64,000 nt of DNA from Trissonchulus latispiculum (lineage: Eukaryota > Nematoda > Enoplea > Enoplida > Ironidae), in NCBI GenBank assembly GCA_030248195.1, contig JASAND010004096.1, forward strand, positions 181,415-245,414, in the 5' to 3' direction. The notes below the pieces were generated by a model, which was not told the origin of the DNA, did no database searches, and saw only the letters and a list, made by a program, of their open reading frames with translations. Numbering within the stretch: the stretch's first letter is position 1; each line of letters begins with the position of its first letter. The position numbers were made by a program, and so were the translations under genes. This document shows, in pieces, positions 53,041-64,000 of the stretch.

Positions 53041-53842
53041 CACCTCCCTGAAATTAGCAGTGCCACTTATTGAGTCATGGCTGAAAGTGATTGAGTCAGT
53101 TAGAGCATGCTGAAATATCATTGAGTCACACAAAAACTTGATTGAGACAGCTTTCTTTAGGTAGTACTTAAAGCAAATCTGTTGGAACTGCTAACTTCAG
53201 GTCTACAGTGCCACTTTTAAGTCATGCGCCAAAACTTTTACAGTAGATTGAATTTTCAATGAAGTGATTGAGTCACTAATCGAAAACGCAATACTGGCTG
53301 CAATTAAAAAAATTAATTTTAATTTGCGCATCATCTTTTGAGAGACCGGTGGTGCGTTTGTGTCAGCTTAGCAAATCACTGGCTCAGAAAGGCACAGTAC
53401 AAAGACAAGAAAAGATTATATACTGTGATCTGTGATGATGCATGTTTAAGTAGGACTTTATTACGGTTTATATTGGAAAAATCATGTTGGATATAGAAGG
53501 ACCATATGAAGGTGCGGCTGACTTTAAATTCGGGAAGTATATAATAATAGTGCAGTCACCCCCACCCCAATCATAATAGTATGTACGTACAAACATAGGT
53601 GTAACAACTGGCGAGGGGAGGGGCAGCACCTCCCCGTCTTCCCCCCCCCAACCACCACTCCAGCCATTTTCCCGAAGCCCCCAGCTGGGGAGGGTATATA
53701 AATTATTAGCCGAAATAGGGTAAGGGTATATAAATTTTGCAAAAGTTTTCAAAAAATCCAAAATTTTGGCTAAAATGTTTATAGTATATATTGCGGAAAA
53801 ATTTTTTCAGTTGTTTTAACTAAATTGACTTTATTTTGGACT
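53041..53842. repeat. left arm of the long inverted repeat
   Basis: Begins CACCTCCCTGAAATTAGCAG and ends TTATTTTGGACT; reverse complement of 57632-58340 with substitutions and indels. The left arm carries extra C-rich sequence at about 53560-53660. Confidence 0.75.
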
Positions 53843-54940
53843 GAATTTGGGGGGGTCGAGCCTGGCCTGGCTGCTGGCAACGAATTTTTGGAAGTAGGTA
53901 TTGCTTTTTATGCCTTTAAATGCCATTTATGTGCTATTATGGTGATAAAGGAACGAATTTGGTACCATCTTTTTTACCCCACCCCACCATTTCCCTCCAC
54001 TTGTGATTGATGCTTTCTATATTGAGGCTAGCCCACTTGAAACAACCGAATGCAGGTTTTACCGGTGGTATAGAAAGTACAGGTCAATCCCTACATACTG
54101 GTATATAAACAGTCTGGCTAGCTACAGTCTGTAGCCAGTAATACCCTTATTTCGCAAATCGTTGTCCCCCCCCCCGGCTATACTGACCACGACGGTGCGA
54201 CATGGGGGTGACTTATAGTTGGCAGGAAAAGCTCTTCGGGAAAAACCCCACATTCAATTTTTTAACCGTTAGCAGGAAATCTTAAATAAACACTTACGTG
54301 TGCTTAACAGAGACTGTAAATTAATTTGAATAGGTTTTGCAAAGCTTCTTCCCTTTATGATGTGGTTCAGGTGGTCAAAATCTAGCATGGCGCCATTTAA
54401 AGCCAAAATTTCAAATTCGTCAAAAATGGTCAATTTTTCACTGAAATGGTTCGGTTTGGCTTTAAGCGCAATAAAATCACTTTTTCTATGCCATAGGATG
54501 CTTAAAATTTACAAAACTTGCCTACGTATGTTAAACACACAAAATTTCCAAAACTCAATTTTACTTGAAATGTTTTGAAAATGTTGGTATTTTTCGATGT
54601 ATAAACACCCGCTCTTCGACTGGAACCGTCCAAATTCATCTGGCACACTTGAAGCAAGATATCTAGGTCGGGTTTTCCCCGCCGATGGGGTTTTCCCAGC
54701 ATTGGGTTTTTTCAAGACACGAAAAATTTTAATTTCTCCTTTTATTTAATTTGACGGCACGGCTTAGTTAGGCATATCATGTCTCATTCGAAAGCTTAGG
54801 ACAAGCCCTAATTACATAAATATATAGTATCAAAGTCGTGCTAGCCCAAGCCAAAAAGCTCTGGTCCAAAAAAGAAAAGTGGGCCTTTCTTGCGGCTTGG
54901 CTACACGAACCCAATTGTCAAACAGCAGAAACGACAAGTG

Positions 54941-54943
<3 letters not shown>

Positions 54944-54983
<40 letters not shown>
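54944..54983. repeat. (TA)n microsatellite
   Basis: Uninterrupted TA dinucleotides. Confidence 0.95.
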
Positions 54984-54986
<3 letters not shown>

Positions 54987-55433
54987 GTAGGTAAAAATGA
55001 AATTCAGAGAAATATCATAATTCCCTAGCACCTGCCAGGTAAATGTGATATTTCAGTTCTCTCTAGAGAATCTTGATATGGACAAAGACTTGCATTTCAT
55101 TTCAAATTTCACTGAAGCGTGCTGGGAAAACTGTTATTGTTTTGTACAGAGAAATTTATTTCTACTATAGTAATTTCAGTATTACCGGTATTCGATTAGT
55201 TTCTGATATAGCTAAGCCAACTTTTAATTGCTGAAGAAAACAAACTTTTAGTAGTAGACTTTTTACTATTTTTTTGCAAAAAAGCAAGTTTAGTAACAGC
55301 AGCAAAGGCAGCAACAGCAACAACAATAACAATGATTAACTGGTAATAAAATTTTTTAAATTTTAAATTTTTAAGTTTTTAAGGGTGGACCAATTGGAAC
55401 CAAACATTTTTGCCACCGATTTTGTTTAAAACT

Positions 55434-55440
<7 letters not shown>

Positions 55441-55477
<37 letters not shown>
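55441..55477. repeat. (TA)n microsatellite
   Basis: Uninterrupted TA dinucleotides. Confidence 0.95.
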
Positions 55478-55479
<2 letters not shown>

Positions 55480-55620
55480 TTTTCCGGTTTTCAGGTTTTT
55501 AAGTTTTTAACTATAAAGTTAAAAGTTTAAAATTAGATACTAAAACTGCAAAAAAGCGTTTCATTATACCTGCATTTGCAAACCATACGAAATTTGTCGC
55601 AGATATCACATAACAATTTT

Positions 55621-55657
55621 ATATTTATATATATATATATTTTATATTATATATATA

Positions 55658-55741
<84 letters not shown>

Positions 55742-55748
55742 ATATATG

Positions 55749-55785
<37 letters not shown>
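55621..55785. repeat. long (TA)n microsatellite, left of nested transposon
   Basis: TA repeats with a few interruptions. With the tract at 56901-56996 it forms the split target of the nested element. Tyr/Ile-only open frames here are artefacts. Confidence 0.95.
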
Positions 55786-56997
<1,212 letters not shown>

Positions 56998-57631
56998 GAG
57001 TACATACCCATTCCACACGTACGTGATGAGTGCGTCCATCCAGAAAATCGATCATATTATACTGAGGCTTGTTTCCGCATTAAATGAAGCCAGAAGTTTG
57101 AACTGAAGATCGTCACGCTGGTGTTGGCACATACAGTCGATCACTAATTTATAACCAACATGTACGTGCCAACACTGAATCTTGAACGACGCTTCCTTAT
57201 CCGTATAGTTCGTTTCGTATGCAATATACGAAAAACAATTGCCTTAGAGGCTACCTATTTTACGTGAATGATAATAAATAGAAATAGACCATCCACATGC
57301 AGGTGCGGCTGACAGATGTACGGGCGAAGTACAAGTTATATACTAAAAGAACTAAACCCTGTCCGGCGGATAGCTGAAATTTGGAGGACGGGTGTCACAA
57401 ATTCGGGGGAGGATAATTTTGTCTAATGTGGAAGGTACCAGCACCTATAGGTGTAATGAATTGGGGAGGGGTAGCCCCTCTCAGCCCTTTTTTCAACCCT
57501 CCCCAAAACTGTTTTTGTGGAGCTAAAATTGGGTATTTTAGGGTAAAGTTTGCAAGTCCAAATTTTTGTCTTAAAGTGTTTATTATTGCGAGCATTCAAC
57601 CATTAAGTAAATTTAACTATTATTAATTGTA

Positions 57632-58340
57632 AGTCCAAAATAATGTGAATTTAGTTAAAACAATTGATAATTTTTTCCGCAACACTATAAACATTTTAGA
57701 CAAAATTTTGGATTTCTTGAAGAATTTTGCAAAATTTATATACCCTTACCCTATTTCGGCTAATATTGCCCCTCCCCAACTGGGGGCTTCGGGAAAATGG
57801 CTAGGGTGGTGGTGGGGGTGACTGCACTATTATTATATACTTCCCGAATTTAAAGTCAGCCGCACCTTCATATGGTCCTTCTATATCCAACAAGATTTCT
57901 CCAATAGAAACCGTAATAAAGTCCTACTTTAAAATGCATCATCACAGTATATAGATATAGTCTTTGCTTGTCTTTGTACTGTGCCTTTCTGAGCCAATAA
58001 TTAGCTAACCGAACGCAAACGCACCACCGGTATCTCAAAAGACGATGGACAAATTAAAATTAATTTTTCTTTTTAATTGCAGCCATTATTGTGTTTTCGA
58101 TTAGTGGCTCAATCACTTCATTGAAAATGCAATCTATTGTAGAAGTTTTGGCGAATGACTCAAAAGTGGCACTGTACATCTGAAGTTAGCAGTTCCAATA
58201 GATTTCCTTTAAGTACTGCCTAAAGAAAGCTGTCTCAATCAAGTTATTGTGTGACTCAATGATATTTCAGCATGCTCTGACTGACTCAATCACTTTCAGC
58301 TCTGACTCAATAAGTGGCACTGCTAACTTCAGAGAGGTGG
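57632..58340. repeat. right arm of the long inverted repeat
   Basis: Reverse complement of the left arm, ending GCTAACTTCAGAGAGGTGG. Confidence 0.75.
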
Positions 58341-59575
58341 ATAGTGCGCGACCTTTATTTTCTTTAGACTTGAGTAATTTCCTCATGCATTAAACGTGTT
58401 TTTCAAGAAGAGGTGGCATCAAATCGTCTATGGAAGGTTTGGCAATATTTTGAGGCTATTGGTTTTGGACGGTTCCGCAAGTGTCAGAAATTTTTATAGA
58501 TTCTTCCTGTGAAGCTACAGATAGGGCAACCGTTCAACTGCGCAGACATCTCAATCTTCATCTGCTGCCTTGTTACGTAAGCATTCAACATTTTCAAGAT
58601 GATTTTATGATTGTGAACTGCTACATTGACGCTTATATATGCCAAGGTGTTGATACTTTGAAAACTAGAAAAGTTTTCAGACTTTTTAGGGAGATGTAAA
58701 CTTCCAATTTTGTTGGGTACCTTCTTGGTTAGACATCGCGATTCGATTATAACATATGGTTGTTGGAAGCACCACTAAAATGCTGCACAACAGTTTCATT
58801 GCAGAGCATTCCAAGCACTGGTAATCGCCGGAATGAAACTGCACCGATGCTCAGCCCGACATTTAATTGAACTTTGATTGAACTTTAACTAAATTCTAAT
58901 TGACATCTGAAAGTACTGCGGACGGTACTGCTGGAGTCATTTTAACATTTCGTTGCTTGTTCGTAGACAGTTTTGTGTTGCTGAGTTATTTTCAAAAGTT
59001 GTTCATAATCACCACTTACGATAGTATCTGCAGTGCTTATGACTTTGTGCTTAGCAGTACTACTCAAGAATGGTCGAATCAATCAGGAGCAGCAGCACCA
59101 GATACAATTTAAGAATTATTAAGAAGTTGTTGAAATATCCCAGGTCAGCTCTCACTTACGTAAAACTATAAAAGAAGTACGTAAAAGTCACAAATGCAAG
59201 TGCAAATTTAATATGAAAACGCTAAGCGTGGATCGTTACACACTTCTTATGCAGTGCTGGATCAACGTCTCTGCAGTGGAAATTGTAAAAATAACTGACT
59301 CAAACTATGGAGATGCCCTACTTCATTGATATTTTCTAACATTGAAGCATTTTAATCTCATGTGAAAGCTTTCGAAAAGGCGTTATATTTCGCTACATTT
59401 TTCATTGGCTCAAACAATCTGGATAGCCTTGAAACATTTGCAAAAGGTCCTGAAATATTATAGAGCAAGATCTTAAAATATATATAGACCAAAGGCCAAC
59501 TTATTGAGAAACCTTCTGCAGTTCCCGTGAAATACAACATGAGGTATTTATTGTTTTTAATTTTCATCCAATTAC
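58341..59575 (-). other. intronic DNA, no gene seen
   Basis: Short frames only (58481-58699 plus, 58900-59112 plus), with no domain recognised. Confidence 0.5.
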
Positions 59576-59712
59576 CTGTTCTCCGTCGATTCAATCAGTT
59601 TCTGCAGTTGAACCAAAAAGTTTGGAACTTTCGAATTAATTGAAAATTGATCATTGATTGCAGCTACAACATCTGCAGGTAACTGTATTTCTATGTATTT
59701 ATCCCAATCAAT
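59576..59712 (-). CDS. M13 peptidase exon (IDWDKYIE)
   Basis: Acceptor GATTACAG, donor GTAATT. 137 nt, starting in phase 0 with IDWDKYIEIQLPADV and ending FLVQLQKLIESTEN plus two bases. It matches the (I/F)xW-x-x-(Y/F) segment of the M13 N-terminal domain. Confidence 0.9.
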
Positions 59713-60727
59713 CTGTAATCAAATAATTTTTTTATAAACATCATAATCTTTCATCGAAAGCATTTATGTAGCAAGACAGTTACTACAATGCTAGGATGTG
59801 AGAATATATCACGTAAGTCAACTTAGCTGACCAGGTTTCACTACAAATTGTAGCTTGGTGTCATTGGGTAGCCGTCAATTTGTAGTATATGTAGTAACAT
59901 ACCTTTTAACTTGTAGTTGTCAGGTCAACAAGGAAACAGAGTTTGAATTTCATATCCTTAATACACAATACGTATGTCATTTCTGTAAATATGATTCGAT
60001 TTGGTCACGTGACAGTGTCACGCGTACTACAGAAAAAGACATTCATATAAATAGTTGAAATTTCGAATGCTGATTTCTCGTTAACCTTACACCTACATAT
60101 TAAGATAACATTTACTATAGTCTAGCAAAATTAAACTGGACCAAAAGAGTGAATTTTGTTTATTTATAGTGTTTATTATTCAACTTATGTAAGACAATGT
60201 ATATATTTCAGAACGTTCAGAAATCAGACATTTTAAAATTTTCAAAAAATGTAAAATCTTAATATTTAAACTTTTATAGGCTTTAAAAACCGCTGGAAAG
60301 AAAATAGTGAACGATGTGGAGCTTGGCATCATATTAAAGGTCTCGTTCTTTCATGAAAATGCAAATATGCATCAATTTTGTGGTTTGGGGGATACACGTT
60401 CCAGAGGGCCCATATCCCGAAAAAGTTGCGCCGGTCGCTACGAAGTTGGGCTCATTTGAAAGCTCTCATCATGCTGAGTAAAAGCTGTCATAGGTCATCG
60501 CGCATAAATACTGTCTGCGAAGGTTATCCTTCCTTAACAAACCTCCGGCTAGTTTGGACACTTTTGGGGGGTTTAATCCAGGCTAGCGAACGCTGTGTTC
60601 TGAATTAAGTCAAGCTGTTGTGCTACATTTTGCGTACCAGCATTATACACAAGTATGCAAAATTGCAGCTTAACAAATACAAAACAATAGTAAAAGTAAA
60701 TTATTTTTCACAAAATAATGAACGAAC

Positions 60728-60814
60728 CCAAGAGTTGGCTTTCTTAAAGTCGGCATATGTTTGCAGGTTGTAATGCGCAGTGACATTTCGCTGTTCCACT
60801 GGAGTTTCATGAAT
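60728..60814 (-). CDS. M13 peptidase exon (RNVTAHYNLQTYADF)
   Basis: Acceptor ACTTTAG, candidate donor GTTCGT. 29 codons, phase 0. It contains VEQRNVTAHYNLQTYADFKK, corresponding to the conserved YN-x-M/Q-T motif of M13. Most of it is also present in the inverted copy at 63.9 kb. The donor is weaker than the others, so the 3' boundary is less sure. Confidence 0.82.
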
Positions 60815-61541
60815 CTAAAGTATTAAATAAACTACATTATTGCAAATTAGCTCAAATTATTAAATACGTTTTTAGATACGATTGAGTACATTTCAAAACA
60901 TATAAGAACAATTCTTGTAACAATTGTGTACAATTCTGATTTATGTCTATTAATCTTATGTTTGCATAGCAATAACGTCGCGGCAAGACATGTCTGCCAT
61001 GCATTTAATCTGGACGTATTTTCCTGGGAGGATTAGGCAACAATTTAGTCTGTCTTATCCAATTTTTTTGTATTATCAATGGCTGTACTATGTTACTAGA
61101 TATAGGAGTATTGCACCCCAGTTTGATAAGTGCTCACGGTATTCAACGTGAGTATTCACCAAGGGTATTCTAACTGTATTCACCAATGATAAAATAACGC
61201 AACGTGTCCTAGATGAGGGAAAATACAAGTGGTGTGTGTTCAACCAGCATTTGCGAACATAAATCAACATCGTTCATACTGCTAGGCTTCCAAAATAATT
61301 TTCGTTTCAAAATTAACGAAAATTCTTATGTTCTAACTGCTATAAAGCAAAGTTTCTAAAAATATCATGTGCATTTTTATATCACTCTAATCTCAGATCA
61401 ACAACTACTACTACTTTCTGATGATTTTAAAACGAGCTTCTGATAGTGTCGTCTAGAAGCTACAGAACGTTCTGCGACATTAAAAATTTCATTGAACTTT
61501 GGATCTATGCGTGACCACATCAGAAAAGCATCTTTTATATC
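60757..61541 (-). repeat. inverted duplication, left arm (contains M13 exon)
   Basis: About 785 bp matched by the reverse complement of 63179-63967 with sparse differences. It spans most of the RNVTAHYN exon, its intron and part of an open frame (DIKDAFLMWSRIDPKF). The spacer between the arms is 1.64 kb and holds the preceding M13 exon. Confidence 0.9.
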
Positions 61542-61586
61542 ATCCAGCCAAAGCAGCTGCCGGGAGACCGGATAAAGAAGTCCCAT
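61413..61586 (-). other. intronic open frame kept in both arms
   Basis: LYPVSRQLLWLDDIKDAF followed by MWSRIDPKFNEIFNVAERS. It is not needed between the flanking M13 exons, which join in phase without it. It resembles no M13 segment I know. Its first half lies outside the duplicated arm. It could be an alternative exon or an exon of another gene. Confidence 0.25.
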
Positions 61587-62032
61587 CTGTGTTTCCTGTT
61601 ATGTCGGCACAAATAGCAGTTTCACAATGATCAAGAACACGCGCACGCGATTGGCGGAAGCGGCACCGTCCATTACTCAAATCAAGACACAAGGAGGAGA
61701 AGCAAAGTGGAAAGGCCAGCTTTTCATGCAGGATTCAATGTAGAGAATTGACAAGGCGGTGATCACGCAATGGCACTCCCGAGCTCGAGTTAAACGTGCT
61801 ATCTTCTGCACCACCCAGCAATCAGCTCAGCTTTCATAAGCTTACCAGTCTTTCTTACTCTGATCCTACAAGCGACTGTTAGCGTCTGCTCATTTATCAT
61901 AATAAGTTTTACGTCACACAAGCAAAATAGTCAGAAAGTATCAGTGATTTTCTGCAGTTTATTCGTTGCTGTGAGGAGAAAATTAATTGTTTCAAAATTG
62001 AGTCTTAGAGTCTTTGTAGTGATTTGCCTTAC

Positions 62033-62233
62033 TTTTGCAAGCCTCTTTTCAAATTCAAAGGCTGCCTGAATCTGATCCTGAATATCAGCATCGTCGACTG
62101 GAACAGCGTTATCCTCAGCCAAGAAGTGAACCAAGGTGAGCCACATCTCCAGATATGCGTTTTGATAATCACTGTACAGGTCATCGTTTAAATAGAAGGC
62201 TCTGGCAGGTAGGCCCAATGAACCTTCATCTAT
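62033..62233 (-). CDS. M13 peptidase exon (GSLGLPARAFYL), first found in window
   Basis: Acceptor AATTTAG, donor GTAAGG. 67 codons in phase 0: IDEGSLGLPARAFYLNDD, YLEMWLTLVHFLAED and AAFEFEKRLAK. It matches the conserved GLP-x-R-x-(F/Y)Y and E-x-x-(I/L)A helix of the M13 N-terminal domain. Exons upstream in the gene must lie beyond position 64000. Confidence 0.93.
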
Positions 62234-63178
62234 CTAAATTAGTTAATTTAGTTAAACCAAGTGTACATAGTTATGAGAATATGATAGAATATGAAGTATG
62301 CTCCAAGCAGGCAAGGCCACGGCTATACTGCCGGCTGCCCTTATCCACAAACTGACCCTTCTCACACCGCTTTATATGGATCAGAGATGAAACCGGGACA
62401 CTATTCCTCACCGGAACACTATTGGTGTCCCGGTGATTAAGTCGACCTCTGGTCCGGTAACCGGCGACCCGGATTTATGAAGTTTCAAGGTAAAGGTGGA
62501 AAACACTAATAAACATTATATCTGAGGTAAAGATGATAAGTGTTCCTTGGTGCGTTCCTCTTTATTGGCTTCTCAAATTTGACGTTGCACAAGATGTACG
62601 ACGTTTTTTCAAAGAAAGAGAAATGTTGGAAGAGGAATTTGAATTTAGTGCTTCAAAATTTTTTAATTAATGTTTGATGTTTGAGAACAAGCCAAACTGT
62701 TTTGCAACGTTGAAATTGGGGTCAGCAACTTTGACGAAATATTCGGAAAGCTGTAACACCTACTTAAAAGTTCTCCTACAGCTAAGCTCTTATTTAAGTT
62801 AAAAGAAAGAATCTTTCGAAATAATGTTTATTTCTTTCTTTCACAATAATATTTCTTTTACTCTTCTTCTAAAATACACTCATTAAAGCAAAGGTCAAAG
62901 TTTGATTGGCAGCTAACACATTTAAGCAGAAGCTTTATGTGCAACAAGCGCACACACGGAGGGTAGGCAGGATTAAATTACATTTGACCTTTACGTTAAG
63001 TTTCTTACTTCTTTCTTTCTTTTGAAAGAATTTTTCTTTCTTCCACAGGAATCTTTCTTTAAAAATTTATTTTCTTTAAACTTAAATAAGAGCATAGCTG
63101 TACCTACAAATCACAGTTTATGATTAGACATTTTGAACGATACGAATTGATTCTGGTTAGCTCTCTGTCTCTGGCGTT
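62234..63178. other. non-coding, no exon seen
   Basis: Contains TTTCTTTC-rich low-complexity stretches (about 62810-63065). No M13 exon was found, so the upstream intron is long or the gene continues past the window. Confidence 0.5.
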
Positions 63179-63967
63179 GATATAAAAGATGCTTTTCTGA
63201 TGTGGTCACGCATAGATCCAAAGTTCAATGAAATTTTTAATGTCGCAGAACGTTCTGTAGCTTCTAGACGTACATCATTCAGGCTTCGTTATAAAATCAT
63301 CAGAAAGTAGTAGTAGTTGTTGATCTGAGATTAGAGTGATATAAAAATGCACATGATATTTTTAGAAACTTTGCTTTATAGCAGTTAGAACATAAGAATT
63401 TTCGTTAATTTTGAAACGAAAATTATTTTGGAAGCCTAGCAGTATGAACGATGTTGATTTATGTTCGCAAATGCTGGTTGAACACACACCAAATTACTGT
63501 CGATCATCTAGGACACGTTGCGTTATTTTATCATTGGTGAATACAGTTAGAATACCCTTGGTGAATACTCACGTTGAATACCGTGAGCACTTATCAAACT
63601 GGGGTGCAATACTCCTATATCTAGTAACATAGTACAGCCATTGATAATACAAAAAAATTGGATAAGACAGACTAAATTGTTGCCTAATCCTCCCAGGAAA
63701 ATACGTCCAGATTAAATGCATGGCAGACATGTCTTGCCGCGACGTTATTGCTATGCAAACATAAGATTAATAGACATAAATCAGAATTGTACACAATTGT
63801 TACAAGAATTGTTCTTATATGTTTTGAAATGTACTCAATCAAATTTGAAAATGTATTGCATTAATTTGAGTTAATTTGCAATAATGTAGTTTATTTAATA
63901 CTTTAGATTCAGGTGAAACTTCCAGCAGAGCAGCGAAATGTCACTGCGCATTACAACCTGCAAACAT
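63179..63967 (+). repeat. inverted duplication, right arm (partial M13 exon copy)
   Basis: Starts with GATATAAAAGATGCTTTTCT and ends inside the exon copy (CATTACAACCTGCAAACAT). The exon copy on the plus strand reads PAEQRNVTAHYNLQT after VKL, with substitutions relative to the minus-strand exon, and stops matching at 63967. It therefore contains only a fragment of a coding copy. Confidence 0.9.
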
Positions 63968-64000
63968 GCTCTAGTAATACGTAACTGAACGAAGTACATA

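Overview
The window is genomic DNA from an animal. The evidence is a split gene on the minus strand with GT-AG introns that encodes a neprilysin-like (M13) zinc metallopeptidase, surrounded by several classes of animal transposable element: Ty3/gypsy, BEL/Pao-like, an IS3EU/KRBA2-type integrase element, a Merlin-like remnant and several foldback/MITE-like units. The host background is AT-rich. An invertebrate is likely, but I cannot name the clade from the sequence alone.

Layout. 1-13.1 kb: mostly non-coding DNA with small repeats (foldback at ~1.6 kb, GAGGTTTTGAGGTAA-type minisatellite at ~5.0-5.3 kb, TIR element at 8.87-9.25 kb) and decayed gene fragments (Merlin-like transposase, ZNFX1-like helicase P-loop, BEL/Pao-type gag). 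13.16-34.71 kb: one very large (~21.6 kb) Ty3/gypsy LTR retrotransposon. 34.7-64 kb: the neprilysin-like gene on the minus strand (13 recognised exons between 62.2 and 38.3 kb), with introns full of TIR elements, microsatellites and an inverted duplication of its own exons.

The retrotransposon is the most unusual object. In order it has a 5' LTR, a primer-binding-site candidate, a long proline/asparagine-rich gag with a capsid-like region and one CCHC knuckle, an aspartic protease, reverse transcriptase, RNase H and a D,D-35-E integrase. After the integrase come about 9.2 kb of further plus-strand ORFs that are not standard retroelement genes. They are two unrecognised small proteins, two paralogous proteins sharing a CxxCGQ ... 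SDxSFWxWD ... CLRP signature, a 929-aa Ala/Pro/Ser-rich protein, a 522-aa protein, and finally a recognisable NADAR (YbiA-like) domain. A polypurine tract and the 3' LTR close the element. The 17-base polypurine motif also occurs twice inside pol. The copy is broken by an in-frame stop between RNase H and integrase and by frame changes that mostly fall at or near homopolymer runs, so it is either decayed or affected by homopolymer consensus errors.

Possible working model (inference): LTR-driven transcription yields full-length gag-pol RNA, while spliced RNAs from the LTR donor to serial acceptors express the 3' cassette. The NADAR protein would process NAD- or ADP-ribose-linked substrates, possibly countering host ADP-ribosylation. 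The neprilysin-like gene is independent of the element. Its 5' exons lie beyond the right edge, and its last exon and one internal exon were not found.
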